Shown here piece by piece: positions 52,894 through 61,597 of a stretch of 64,000 nucleotides of DNA (its first letter is position 1; the number at the start of each line of letters is the position of its first letter). Source of the stretch: Silicimonas sp963779765 (lineage in GTDB: Bacteria; Pseudomonadota; Alphaproteobacteria; Rhodobacterales; Rhodobacteraceae); the NCBI GenBank assembly GCA_963779765.1, contig CAVZZP010000002.1, forward strand, positions 1,652,203 through 1,716,202. The letters are read 5' to 3'. The notes beneath the pieces were generated by a model. It was not told the origin of the DNA and searched no databases. It saw only the letters and a program-made list of their open reading frames with translations. The translations under genes were made by a program, and so were the position numbers.

Positions 52894-54155
52894 CGCCCGC
52901 GCCAACCTTCGGCGAGGCCCTTCGGGTCTGGGCGCGGATCGGCGTGCTTTCCTTCGGCGGGCCTGCGGCGCAGATCGCGCTGATGCACCGCGAGGTGGTG
53001 GAGGAGAAGGGCTGGCTGAGCGAGAGCCAGTTCCTGAGCGCGCTGTCCTTCTGCATGCTTCTGCCGGGGCCGGAAGCGATGCAGCTTGCGACCTATTCGG
53101 GCTGGCGTCTGCATGGAACATTGGGCGGGCTGGCGGCAGGTCTTCTGTTCGTCCTTCCGGGAGCGGCCGTCATCCTTGCGCTTTCGGGCGTCTATCTGGC
53201 CTGGGGGAACGTGCCGCTGGTGCAGGCGGCGTTCCTGGGCATCAAGGCGGCTGTGCTGGTCATCGTGCTGGAGGCGCTGCTACGCGTGGCGCGCAAGGGG
53301 CTGAAGGGTCGCGCGCACTGGATCGTGGCGGCGATGTCCTTTGTAGCGCTGTTCGTCTTCGCGCTGCCGTTTCCCCTGGTGATCCTTGCGGCGGGCCTTT
53401 GGGGTTATGCCTCGACGCGGGGTGGTGCGGCCGAGGTGGCGGGGCCGGCGGGCGTGCCCCTTGGCCAGACGGCGCGCACCGTGGCGATCTGGGCGGCGAT
53501 CTGGGCGGCGCCGCTGATCCTGGTCGAGCTTGCGGGCGGGCCCGCGATCCTGACCGAGATCGGGATCTTCTTCTCGACGCTCGCCACCGTGACCTTCGGT
53601 GGGGCCTATGCCGTCCTGGCCTACATGGCGCAGGATGCGGTCTCGGCAAAAGGCTGGCTTTCGGCGGCCGAGATGGTCGACGGGCTGGGGTTGGCCGAGA
53701 CGACGCCGGGACCGCTGATCCTTGTGACCGAGTTCGTGGGGATCCTCGCGGCGGCGCGCGACGGGGGCGGAATCGACCCTGTCATGGGGCTTTTGGGTGC
53801 CTCGATGACGCTTTGGGTGACGTTCGCACCGTGCTTCCTGTGGATCTTCGCGGGTGCGCCTTATGTCGAATGGCTGACCGCGCAACGGCGTCTTAAGGGC
53901 GCGCTGGATGCCATCACGGCGGCGGTGGTGGGGGTCATCCTCAACCTCTCGGTCTGGTTTGCGCTGCATGTCCTGTTCCGCGAGGTGACCCGCGTCGGGT
54001 GGCCTCACCTGGGGATGTGGTGGCCTGACTTCGGAACGGTCGAGTTGGTTGCCGTCGCTCTGACGGGCGTTGCGGCGATCCTGTTGCTGAAGCTGAGGGC
54101 CGGGATACCCCTGACCCTGGCCATCTGCGCGGCTCTGGGCGTTCTGCTTGGTTGA
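52890..54155 (+). CDS. chrA: Chromate efflux transporter ChrA
   Basis: 421 residues, the usual two-domain (long-chain) CHR length. Two related halves each start with a CHR motif: FGEALRVWARIGVLSFGGPAAQIA (about 6-29; key FGGP) and FFSTLATVTFGGAYAVLAYM (about 228-247; key FGG). LGLAETTPGPLILVTEFVGI lies in the second half and LPGPEAMQLATYSGW in the first. About ten to twelve membrane segments. ChrA exports chromate using the membrane potential. It is coupled to the rhodanese-ChrB gene and followed by a LysR gene. Confidence 0.94.
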   Translation: MTPAPTFGEALRVWARIGVLSFGGPAAQIALMHREVVEEKGWLSESQFLSALSFCMLLPGPEAMQLATYSGWRLHGTLGGLAAGLLFVLPGAAVILALSGVYLAWGNVPLVQAAFLGIKAAVLVIVLEALLRVARKGLKGRAHWIVAAMSFVALFVFALPFPLVILAAGLWGYASTRGGAAEVAGPAGVPLGQTARTVAIWAAIWAAPLILVELAGGPAILTEIGIFFSTLATVTFGGAYAVLAYMAQDAVSAKGWLSAAEMVDGLGLAETTPGPLILVTEFVGILAAARDGGGIDPVMGLLGASMTLWVTFAPCFLWIFAGAPYVEWLTAQRRLKGALDAITAAVVGVILNLSVWFALHVLFREVTRVGWPHLGMWWPDFGTVELVAVALTGVAAILLLKLRAGIPLTLAICAALGVLLG

Positions 54156-54211
54156 TTGCGCCTGCGCATGGGACGTATGGATGAGGTGAGCTTTCCTCAT
54201 GGAGACACGCC

Positions 54212-55159
54212 TTGGACTACGCCCTTCTCCGCACCTTCCTGGACGTCGCCGCGACCGGCAGTTTCGTTCGGGCCGCCGAGCGGCTGCAAGTCACGCAGTC
54301 GGCAGTAAGCCTGCGCATCCAACGGCTTGAGGATTCGCTAGGTCGTCCCCTGTTCACCCGTTCGAAAGCGGGGGCCGAGATGACGACGGCTGGTCGTGCG
54401 TTCGAGAGCTATGCACTGTCGATGATCCGGATGTGGGAGGGGGCGCGTCAGCAGGTCGCGATCCCTGATGGGTTCTCGGAACATCTGACCATCGGGGCGG
54501 AGCCCTCGCTATGGCCCCGTTTGGGATTTCGATGGATCGACGCGTTGCGGGCCGCTCGTCCGACGCTGAGCCTCAGGGCAGAGCTTGGGGGGTCGGACCT
54601 TCTGACGCGGCTTCTGATCGAGGGCACGGCGGATGCGGCGTTGACGTACGCGCCGCAGCTGAGGCCGGGGCTCACGGTCGTCGAGGCGATGGACGATGAA
54701 CTTGTGATGGTCGCTTCCTGGCGTGGGGCTTCGGTAGAGGAGGGGAGCCTTGGAGAGCGATACGTCTTCGTCGATTGGGGCCCCGAGTTCGTGCAGGCTC
54801 ATGCTTTAGCCCTGCCTAAGCTGACGAGCCCTGGACTGACGCTGTCTCTGGGGACGCTGGCAGCGGAGTTCATAAGGAAGCGCACCTTTGCGGGCTACAT
54901 GCCGGCGCGGTACGTCAAGCGCCACATCGATGAGGGCGCGCTTCACCTCGTCGCCGAGGCTCCCGTCTTTCGGCACCCTGTCTGGGCGGTGCTTCGTCAG
55001 GACATTCCGGACGAGCTGGCGGAGGTCGCTGCTCACACCCTTGTGAGCGTAGTTGAAGCGCTGCAGGCGGAACAGGCCTCTCTCCTGAATGTTTTGCCTA
55101 ACGTGAACTTTCACGAACCTCATGTGTTGGGGCGAATCCGGCCTGAGATACATAAGTGA
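54212..55159 (+). CDS. LysR family regulator next to chrA
   Basis: 315 residues from a TTG at 54212, supported by GGAGA 7 bases upstream; the nearby ATG at 54199 is in another frame. The N-terminal winged helix (LLRTFLDVAATGSFVRAAERL, TQSAVSLRIQRLEDSLGRPLF) is followed by a LysR ligand-binding domain. It lies on the same strand about 55 bases after chrA, so it may be transcribed with it. Which genes it controls is unknown. No cysteine-rich metal site is seen. Confidence 0.9.
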   Translation: MDYALLRTFLDVAATGSFVRAAERLQVTQSAVSLRIQRLEDSLGRPLFTRSKAGAEMTTAGRAFESYALSMIRMWEGARQQVAIPDGFSEHLTIGAEPSLWPRLGFRWIDALRAARPTLSLRAELGGSDLLTRLLIEGTADAALTYAPQLRPGLTVVEAMDDELVMVASWRGASVEEGSLGERYVFVDWGPEFVQAHALALPKLTSPGLTLSLGTLAAEFIRKRTFAGYMPARYVKRHIDEGALHLVAEAPVFRHPVWAVLRQDIPDELAEVAAHTLVSVVEALQAEQASLLNVLPNVNFHEPHVLGRIRPEIHK

Positions 55160-55160
55160 T

Positions 55161-55183
55161 AATCATGTCACGGTCGTATGATT
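55161..55183. promoter_or_regulatory. AT-rich inverted repeat before the DUF481 gene
   Basis: Perfect 6-bp arms AATCAT (55161-55166) and ATGATT (55178-55183), 11-base spacer, directly after the LysR stop. Followed by TTGAGTTTTCC. Could be a weak terminator for the LysR gene or an operator for the next one. Confidence 0.35.
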
Positions 55184-55281
55184 TGAGTTTTCCTTACGCA
55201 TCGCACCGCCCTATCTGAGGTTGAGGCTATATCGCTTCCGTCCCTTTTCGGACGGCCACCAGACAGACAGGATGGATTACC

Positions 55282-56106
55282 ATGACCCATAAAACAGTCA
55301 TCGCCGCATCGTTGCTGGCGCTGCTCGCCGCCGCTCCGGCCATTGGACAGAGCGCAATCGTCGGCATCGAAGACCTGGACGACCGCATCGACGACATTCA
55401 GGAAGACGTCGATGACGACTTCGCTGATGCGAACGACGCCAACCGCTTCGGAAACAACCAGTACGCCCAAGGCTGGGACGGCAGCGTTTCGCTTGGCCTT
55501 TCGGCAACGTCGGGCAACACCGACACGGGCGATCTGTCGTTCGGCGGCCGGTTCCGCTATGGCAGCGGCCCCTGGAACCACACCCTGGGCTTCGCGGGTG
55601 AGTTCTCCGAGGACGATGGCATCCGCAACAAGGAAGAGATCTTCGCGACCTACGACGCGAACCGCTACTTCACGGACCGCTTCTACATGTTCGGCCTGGG
55701 GTCGATCCGCTACGACGATTTCGCTTCGAACCGGTATGACGCCTTCCTGGGCTTCGGCCCTGGTTATCGGATCATCAACACCGATCAGATGACATGGCGC
55801 GTTCAGGCCGGTCCGGGTGCTCGTTACATCGAAGACCAGCTTGGTGACGACACGACCGAGGTCGCGGGTATCGCGTCGTCGCGGTTCTATTACAAGTTCA
55901 GCGAGACCACGTTCCTGACCAACGACACGGACATCCTCGTGTCGGACGAAAACACGGCCGCGAACAACGACCTGGGCATCAACTTCAAGATGTCCGACCG
56001 TCTTGCGACGCGTTTCTCGTATCGCACGGAATACGACAGCGATCCGCTGCCGGGTCTCGAGAACACCGACAACACCCTTGGTGTGTCGCTGGTCTACGGC
56101 TTCTGA
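55282..56106 (+). CDS. DUF481 family outer membrane beta-barrel protein
   Basis: 274 residues. Signal peptide (about 1-24: VIAASLLALLAAAPAIGQS) followed by an acidic segment with regularly spaced Asp (EDLDDRIDDIQEDVDDDFAD). The remainder is a beta-barrel with amphipathic strands such as WDGSVSLGLSATSGNTDTGD and SFGGRFRYGSGPWNHTLGF, ending in an aromatic outer-membrane signal (LGVSLVYGF). DUF481 barrels are salt-induced or constitutive porin-like proteins of unknown cargo. The 5' leader has a stem CCGTCC/GGACGG (55238-55255), and a clear terminator follows, so it is a single-gene unit, perhaps strongly expressed. Confidence 0.92.
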   Translation: MTHKTVIAASLLALLAAAPAIGQSAIVGIEDLDDRIDDIQEDVDDDFADANDANRFGNNQYAQGWDGSVSLGLSATSGNTDTGDLSFGGRFRYGSGPWNHTLGFAGEFSEDDGIRNKEEIFATYDANRYFTDRFYMFGLGSIRYDDFASNRYDAFLGFGPGYRIINTDQMTWRVQAGPGARYIEDQLGDDTTEVAGIASSRFYYKFSETTFLTNDTDILVSDENTAANNDLGINFKMSDRLATRFSYRTEYDSDPLPGLENTDNTLGVSLVYGF

Positions 56107-56149
56107 GCAACTAACCCTCGTGTGTAACTAGTGGGTTGTTATCCCTTGT

Positions 56150-56176
56150 GGGGGCGGAGAGATCCGCCCCCTTTTT
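56150..56176 (+). terminator. Rho-independent terminator after the DUF481 gene
   Basis: A perfect 9-bp stem GGGGGCGGA (56150-56158) / TCCGCCCCC (56163-56171) with a 4-base loop is followed at once by TTTTT. Textbook intrinsic terminator 44 bases after the stop. Confidence 0.93.
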
Positions 56177-56380
56177 CTTGCGCGACGCCGCTGACCTGCG
56201 GTCAGGATGCGAAGCGCAGGCGCGTCTGCTGCGCATGGTCCACCCCGCCGTCCTCGTCTACATCCGTAAAACAATCCCGATAATACCGGGTAATTGTCGG
56301 GGTCTTTCCCCATTCTCGCCCGAATTGACCTGCAGAAGGAACGGGCCTTGGGGGCAAAAGATACAAGGGTAAGAAACCTG

Positions 56381-57286
56381 ATGGACCGTCTGACGGAAAT
56401 GGAAGCGTTCGCAACCGTCGTGGATCAGGGTGGGTTCACCGATGCCGCCAAGAAGATGGGGATCTCTAAGTCCGCGGTGTCGAAACATGTCTCGTCTCTG
56501 GAAGCGCGCCTTGGTGCGCGTCTGCTGAACCGGACCACGCGCCGCGTGTCTCCGACAGAGATCGGACTGGCCTACTATGATCGTGCGCGACGCGTGCTGA
56601 ACGATGCCGGCGAGGCGGATGCGCTGGTGACCTCGATGCAGTCGGCGCCTTCGGGGCTCTTGCGCATCTCGGTTGCGACCGACTTCGGCGTGAACCACCT
56701 ATCGCCTGTGCTTGGCGAATTCCTTCAGGAATTCCCCGACATCACAGTGAACATGGTGCTGAACAACCGCTATGTCGAACTGATCAGCGAGGGTTTCGAC
56801 CTTGCGATCAGGATCGGCGAGCTTGAGGATTCGACCCTGCGGGCGCGCAAGCTGTGCGAGACGAACCGCAGGATGATCGCGGCGCCGTCATACTTCGACA
56901 AGTACGGGCGGCCGCAGAAGATCGACGACCTGAACGAACACAAGCTGCTGCATTATTCGAACAACTCGTCCGGCAACGTGTGGAAACTGACCGCCCCTTC
57001 GGGCGAAAAGCGCCAGGTGCGGACCGCAGGGTGGCTGACGGTTAACGACGGGCAGTCGCTTCTGAACGCCGCGATCGCGGGGCTTGGCATCGCCTACCTG
57101 CCGTCCTTCCTTTATGCCGATGCGATGGAACACAAGCTGATCGAGGAAGCCATTCCCGATCTGCCGGTCGAGACGCAGGGCATTTTCGCGGTCTACCCGC
57201 CGGGTCGCTTCACCCAGCCCAAGGTGCGCGCCTTCATCGACTTCCTCGTCCATGCCTTCGCCGAGAAGGGTCCGGACAAGTGGTGA
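56381..57286 (+). CDS. LysR family regulator, CrgA-like subgroup
   Basis: 301 residues from MDRLTEMEAFATVVDQGGFTD (ATG 56381). The winged helix reads KKMGISKSAVSKHVSSLEARL and LLNRTTRRVSPTEIGLAYY, typical of the large CrgA-like branch, with a full ligand-binding domain to the end. These control diverse catabolic, efflux or cell-surface genes. The neighbours are a terminated DUF481 gene upstream and a convergent OmpA gene downstream, neither in the usual divergent position, so no target can be named. Confidence 0.93.
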   Translation: MDRLTEMEAFATVVDQGGFTDAAKKMGISKSAVSKHVSSLEARLGARLLNRTTRRVSPTEIGLAYYDRARRVLNDAGEADALVTSMQSAPSGLLRISVATDFGVNHLSPVLGEFLQEFPDITVNMVLNNRYVELISEGFDLAIRIGELEDSTLRARKLCETNRRMIAAPSYFDKYGRPQKIDDLNEHKLLHYSNNSSGNVWKLTAPSGEKRQVRTAGWLTVNDGQSLLNAAIAGLGIAYLPSFLYADAMEHKLIEEAIPDLPVETQGIFAVYPPGRFTQPKVRAFIDFLVHAFAEKGPDKW

Positions 57287-57338
57287 CGGTCTGACCGTCG
57301 CAGAACGACTTTTCCCTGACTGACTGCCCTTGTGAACT

Positions 57339-57359
57339 GGGGCGCCCTTGCGGCGCCCC
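57339..57359. terminator. Hairpin between convergent LysR and OmpA genes
   Basis: Perfect 8-bp stem GGGGCGCC (57339-57346) / GGCGCCCC (57352-57359), 5-base loop. It is followed by ATTCTTCATTCC rather than a full T-run. It is placed to end both transcripts. Confidence 0.65.
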
Positions 57360-57364
57360 ATTCT

Positions 57365-58306
57365 TCATTCCTCGAGGGACAGGAGCACGACTTCGACCCG
57401 GCGGTTCGCGGCGCGACCCTCGGCGGTGAGGTTGGACGAAAGCGGAGCAAGGTATCCGGCGCCTGCGGCCTGGACCTGCGCTGCATCGGTGCCGTAGCGC
57501 TGTCTTAACCGATCCGCGACGGCCTCGGCGCGGCGTTGCGACAGCGAAGTGTTCGCGGCGAGTGAACCTACGGCATCGGTGTGGCCCACGAGGACGATAC
57601 GGGCCGAAGGATTGGAGGCGAGCCACGCGGCGAGCGCCGAGAGCGAGGCATAGGCCTCGTCGTTCAAGGTTGCCGCACCCGTGCCGAACTGGAGGTCCGC
57701 GAGGACGGCGCGTCCTGTGCTCGTCATCATCTCGAGGATGTCGGAAACGTCACTAACGCTGGGAGTTTCGGCTGGCTCGGCTTCAGCCTCGGGCGGCGTG
57801 GGATCGACGTCGATGTCCCGAAGCTCGCTGTCCGACACCTCGGTCACGTGGACGAAGCCTGTCCGCCCTGCCGAGGAGGCCACCATCGCCACGCTGTGCG
57901 GATCGCCGCCGGGCTTGCGCATGAGGGTATAGCGATAGTCGCCAAGGTCGACGTGCATGTCCGGCTCGCCGATCAGGTCGAGCTGAAAGCGGAAGTCGAA
58001 GCCGCCGCACTGTGCGTCGGCGCAGGAGAAGACCTGGGTGTAGCCGTCCTGCTCGAGCGCATCCCGCATGGGTGCGATGAGCTGTAGTGTCGTGAACCCC
58101 GCTTGGGGAACGACGAAGACCGACCGGCGGATCGCACCTTCGGTCGCCGGGATTGATACGTCAGGCGTCCAGGGCGCCTCGGGCAGGCGGACGGTGCCGG
58201 CGGGCGTGGTGTCGGTCGCGGTCATCGTGGCAGAGGGCAGGTCTAGTTCGACCGCCAGAACGGGCGACGCAACGAGAAGTGCCGTCACGACCGCCGCGCG
58301 GATCAC
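57365..58306 (-). CDS. OmpA family lipoprotein-like envelope protein
   Basis: 313 residues. Signal peptide (about 1-18: IRAAVVTALLVASPVLA). The first about 190 residues are an uncharacterised periplasmic domain with a disulfide-ready pair FSCADAQCGGFDF. An acidic linker (DPTPPEAEAEPAE) follows. The OmpA C-terminal domain (about 195-313) has FGTGAATLNDEAYASL, IVLVGHTDAVGS, LSQRRAEAVADRL and NRRVEVVLLS, the peptidoglycan-binding set. Likely links envelope layers. Its start overlaps the GNAT gene by 4 bases, making a minus-strand trio with the GNAT and molybdopterin genes. Confidence 0.9.
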   Translation of the reverse strand: MIRAAVVTALLVASPVLAVELDLPSATMTATDTTPAGTVRLPEAPWTPDVSIPATEGAIRRSVFVVPQAGFTTLQLIAPMRDALEQDGYTQVFSCADAQCGGFDFRFQLDLIGEPDMHVDLGDYRYTLMRKPGGDPHSVAMVASSAGRTGFVHVTEVSDSELRDIDVDPTPPEAEAEPAETPSVSDVSDILEMMTSTGRAVLADLQFGTGAATLNDEAYASLSALAAWLASNPSARIVLVGHTDAVGSLAANTSLSQRRAEAVADRLRQRYGTDAAQVQAAGAGYLAPLSSNLTAEGRAANRRVEVVLLSLEE

Positions 58307-59031
58307 GGCGCGACCTCAGGCGCGAGGCGATAATGATAGGTGGCGGCGGGTGTCATGCCGAGGCCGCGATAAAGTGCGTTGGCGCCTTCGTTCGCTCGGG
58401 TCACGGCCAGGGCCAGCCACTCGGCACCGTTGTCGGCGGCCCACTGCGCAGCCGCCTTCATGGCACGTCGCGCGACGCCGCTCCGCCGCTCGGACGGGAC
58501 GACTTCAAGCGCGTGGATCATGGCGATGTCGCCATCGGCTGCGAGGAAGGCGACCCCGGCTGGCGTGTCTTTGTGGCGGGCGAGAAGGGCGCAGCGGGGG
58601 CCGGAGGCGCGCTCCATCACGGCGATCCGGCCGGGGCCGATGCCGGCCATCTGCCAGAGATCGCGCTGAATGGCGAGCATCGGCCAGGTCGGCACGATGG
58701 CCGTCATCGGCTGCGGATCGGCGAGAGCGGAGACGGGGGAAAGGTACATCACGACCGGATCGACGACGGTGTATCTCCGGGCGTCGAGCCACCCATCCAG
58801 GTCAGTGTCCTGTTGGCGGATCATGAAAAGAGGTTGCTGACCGAGGGCGATCATTCCGGCCTCGGCAGAGGCGATATCGGTCTCTGAGACGGGGATATTC
58901 GCGGTCGCGGCCGAGACGCGCTTGCCCCCGCCCCGGCCGTCGCGCAACGTCCAGGGCCCGTCGATCACAAGCCGTGCGGGGGGCCAGGTGGCATCCAGGG
59001 CCGCGAAGAGGCGCTGGGCGTCGGGCGTCAT
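58303..59031 (-). CDS. GNAT family N-acetyltransferase
   Basis: 242 residues. The C-terminal GNAT core shows ALEVVPSERRSGVARRAMKAAAQW (about 165-188; acetyl-CoA loop R-R-S-G-V-A) and TRANEGANALYRGLGM (about 207-222), the usual B-motif. The first about 100 residues are a longer N-terminal part than in small GNATs. Such two-part proteins occur in Rhodobacteraceae as GNATs of unknown target. It overlaps the molybdopterin-binding gene and the OmpA gene by 4 bases each. Confidence 0.88.
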   Translation of the reverse strand: MTPDAQRLFAALDATWPPARLVIDGPWTLRDGRGGGKRVSAATANIPVSETDIASAEAGMIALGQQPLFMIRQQDTDLDGWLDARRYTVVDPVVMYLSPVSALADPQPMTAIVPTWPMLAIQRDLWQMAGIGPGRIAVMERASGPRCALLARHKDTPAGVAFLAADGDIAMIHALEVVPSERRSGVARRAMKAAAQWAADNGAEWLALAVTRANEGANALYRGLGMTPAATYHYRLAPEVAP

Positions 59032-59759
59032 GCAGCGATGCCGGGGAAGAGGGCGCGCAGATCGGCCTCGGCTGCGGCGAGGCGGTCGCTGTCGGTGCCT
59101 CGGATGACGATGTTCGTGCCGTAACGCCCGTCGCGCTGGAACGGGTATGAGCCGAAAGCGAGGTCGTCATAGCGGTCGGCGAGATCGCCCAGCGGCGCGG
59201 CGACATCGCCTTCGCCGCGGTCGATGCGGACAGTGACCGACCGCAGGGGCTCGCCGCCGGTAAGCGTTGGCAAAAGGCTTGCCACCATAGCCGTGAAGAT
59301 CGACGGCACGCCCGCCATGACGTGGACGTTGCCGAGGGAGAAACCGGGCGCAACGGATACGGGATTGTCGATCAGCGTTGCGCCGTCGGGAATGCGGGCC
59401 ATGCGCATCCGGGCGGCGGTGAACTCCAGTCCCTGCCGGTCGTAATGCGCGGCGAGGAGCGCGCGCGCGTCCTCGCGCACGTCGATCCGGGCGTTCATCG
59501 CCTCGGCCACGCAATCGGCGGTGATGTCGTCGTGTGTCGGGCCGATGCCGCCCGAGGTGAAGACGTGGTCGAAGGCGGCGGACAGGGCGCGCAGGGCGGC
59601 GACGATGGCGGGCCGATCGTCGGCCACGACGCGAACTTCGCGCAGGTCGATGCCGACCTCGGTCAGACGCCCGGCGAGGTGATGCATGTTGGCGTCGCGG
59701 GTGCGGCCGGACAGGATCTCGTCTCCGATCACCAGCATCGCGGCGGTGGGATTGGCCAT
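59028..59759 (-). CDS. Molybdopterin-binding / CinA N-terminal-like protein
   Basis: 243 residues from the ATG at 59759 (MANPTAAMLVIGDEILSGRTRD). The MoCF (MoeA/CinA) domain spans about 1-165, with IGDEILSGRT (about 11-20), TSGGIGPTHDDITADCVAEAM (key GGIGPTxDD) and VAPGFSLGNVHVMAGVPSIF. No nicotinamide-nucleotide amidase domain follows, so it is the short CinA-like form. Reaction unknown; in long CinA this domain binds ADP-ribose-like ligands. It is the first gene of the minus-strand trio and diverges from map. Confidence 0.92.
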   Translation of the reverse strand: MANPTAAMLVIGDEILSGRTRDANMHHLAGRLTEVGIDLREVRVVADDRPAIVAALRALSAAFDHVFTSGGIGPTHDDITADCVAEAMNARIDVREDARALLAAHYDRQGLEFTAARMRMARIPDGATLIDNPVSVAPGFSLGNVHVMAGVPSIFTAMVASLLPTLTGGEPLRSVTVRIDRGEGDVAAPLGDLADRYDDLAFGSYPFQRDGRYGTNIVIRGTDSDRLAAAEADLRALFPGIAA

Positions 59760-59916
59760 TGTCGTTCCTTGTCCCCTTTGACCTGTGGGTATAGGGCGCG
59801 GGCCAAGCGCTTTCAAACGCCTTTGGCCCCCGCACGGCGCGCGGCGGAGGAGGCTGTGGAAGCTGGCACTTTTCGCCTGAACGGCCTATATCCCTTTCGA
59901 AGGAAAGGAACGACCC

Positions 59917-60750
59917 GTGGACGATCACAGAGACGGCCGTCTGACAAAAGACGGCATCCGCATTTACGAAGCGGACGCGTTTGCCGGGATGAACCGCGCA
60001 GGTGCCCTGGCCGCGCGCATCCTCGACGATGTGGCGGACATGATCGCGCCGGGCGTCACCACGGCCGAGATCAATGCCGCCATCGAGCGGATGGTCAACG
60101 AGGCGGGCGCTACGAGCGCCACCATCGGCTACAAGGGTTACGAACACGCCAGTTGCATCAGCGTGAACCATGTCGTCTGTCACGGCATCCCCGGCGGCAA
60201 GATCCCCGGGCGGTCGAGCGACGCTTTGAAGGACGGCGACATCCTGAACGTGGACGTGACGGTGATCGTCGACGGCTGGTTCGGCGACACCAGCCGAATG
60301 TATGTTGCGGGCAGGCTTAAGCCCTTCGCCGAGCGGCTGATCCAGGTGACCTACGACGCGCTGATGGTGGGGGTCGAGGCGGTGAAGCCCGGCAACACCT
60401 TCGGCGACATCGGCCATGCCATCCAGACTTATGTCGAGGGCAACAAGATGAGCGTGGTGCGCGATTTCTGCGGCCACGGGCTGGGCCGGGTGTTTCACGC
60501 CCCGCCGAACGTGCTTCATTACGGGCGACCCGGAACGGGGGCCACGCTGGAACCGGGGATGATCTTCACCATCGAGCCGATGGTCAACCTGGGCCGGCCC
60601 GAGACGCGGGTGCTTGCCGACGACTGGACCGCCATCACGCGGGACAAGTCGCTGTCGGCGCAGTTCGAGCACTCGGTCGGTGTGACGGACGACGGGGTGG
60701 AGATCTTTACCCAGTCGCCGGGCGGCCGCTTCCATCCGACCTGGACCTGA
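59917..60750 (+). CDS. map: Type I methionine aminopeptidase
   Basis: 277 residues from a GTG at 59917. The metal-binding residues are in place: LNVDVTVIVDGWFGDTSRM (two Asp, about 109-127), FCGHGLGRVFHAPP (His, about 185-198), MIFTIEPMVN (Glu) and the final FEHSVGVTDDG (Glu-His). It removes the first methionine from new proteins. It lies 13 bases upstream of folP on the same strand, likely one transcript. Confidence 0.97.
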   Translation: MDDHRDGRLTKDGIRIYEADAFAGMNRAGALAARILDDVADMIAPGVTTAEINAAIERMVNEAGATSATIGYKGYEHASCISVNHVVCHGIPGGKIPGRSSDALKDGDILNVDVTVIVDGWFGDTSRMYVAGRLKPFAERLIQVTYDALMVGVEAVKPGNTFGDIGHAIQTYVEGNKMSVVRDFCGHGLGRVFHAPPNVLHYGRPGTGATLEPGMIFTIEPMVNLGRPETRVLADDWTAITRDKSLSAQFEHSVGVTDDGVEIFTQSPGGRFHPTWT

Positions 60751-60763
60751 GCCCGGTTTCTTG

Positions 60764-61597
60764 ATGTCATGGGAGCAGAGGCGCGACGCGGTCCTGGCCG
60801 CAATGGCGGAACGTCCCCTTGTCATGGGCATCCTGAACGTGACGCCGGACAGCTTTTCGGACGGCGGGCGGTTCGAGGGTTTCGACGAGGCTCTGGGACA
60901 AGCTGCGCAAATGGAGGCCGAAGGGGCCGACATCCTGGACATCGGCGGGGAGTCGACCCGGCCCGGCTCTGATCCCGTCTCGGCTGACGAGGAAATGACA
61001 CGGGTGATGCCGGTGCTCGAAGCGGTGGCGGCGCGGTCGAACGTGGCGTTGTCGATCGACACCTACAAGGCGTCGGTGGCGCGGGCCGCTGTGGCCGCGG
61101 GGGCCGTGATCGTCAACGACGTGTGGGGCTGCCAGCGCGATGAGGGCATGGCCGACGCGATGGCGGAGACGGGTGCGATCGCGGTCCTGATGTACAACCG
61201 TTTGGACGTCGACCCGGATCGGGACGTGATGGCCGACATGCGACGGTTCCTCGACCGTTCGCTGGATCTGGCCGCGCGTGCCGGGGTGGCGGACGAGCGG
61301 ATCCTCGTCGATCCCGGCATCGGCTTCGGCAAGACGCCGGCGCAAAGCCTGACCTGTCTCAACCGGCTGGACGAGTTGGGCGAGTGGTACGGGCGTCCGG
61401 TTCTGCTGGGTCTCTCGCGCAAGAAGTTCATCGGGCATGTTCTTGCCGCCGAGGTCGACGCGCGGCTGACGGGGACGCTGGTTGCGAATACGCTGGGCCT
61501 CGCGAAGGGTGCGCGGGTGATCCGGGTTCACGACGTCGCCCCGCATGTCGAGGCGGTGAAGATGTTCCAGGCCACATCGGAGGAGGGCAGGGCATGA
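60764..61597 (+). CDS. folP: Dihydropteroate synthase FolP
   Basis: 277 residues from the ATG at 60764. The pterin and pyrophosphate motifs are intact: VMGILNVTPDSFSDGGRF (about 20-37), DILDIGGESTRPGSD (about 54-68) and ILVDPGIGFGKT (about 181-192). The C-terminal IRVHDVAPH motif closes the barrel. It joins 4-aminobenzoate to the pterin diphosphate made by the next gene. The stop overlaps that gene by 4 bases. Confidence 0.97.
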   Translation: MSWEQRRDAVLAAMAERPLVMGILNVTPDSFSDGGRFEGFDEALGQAAQMEAEGADILDIGGESTRPGSDPVSADEEMTRVMPVLEAVAARSNVALSIDTYKASVARAAVAAGAVIVNDVWGCQRDEGMADAMAETGAIAVLMYNRLDVDPDRDVMADMRRFLDRSLDLAARAGVADERILVDPGIGFGKTPAQSLTCLNRLDELGEWYGRPVLLGLSRKKFIGHVLAAEVDARLTGTLVANTLGLAKGARVIRVHDVAPHVEAVKMFQATSEEGRA

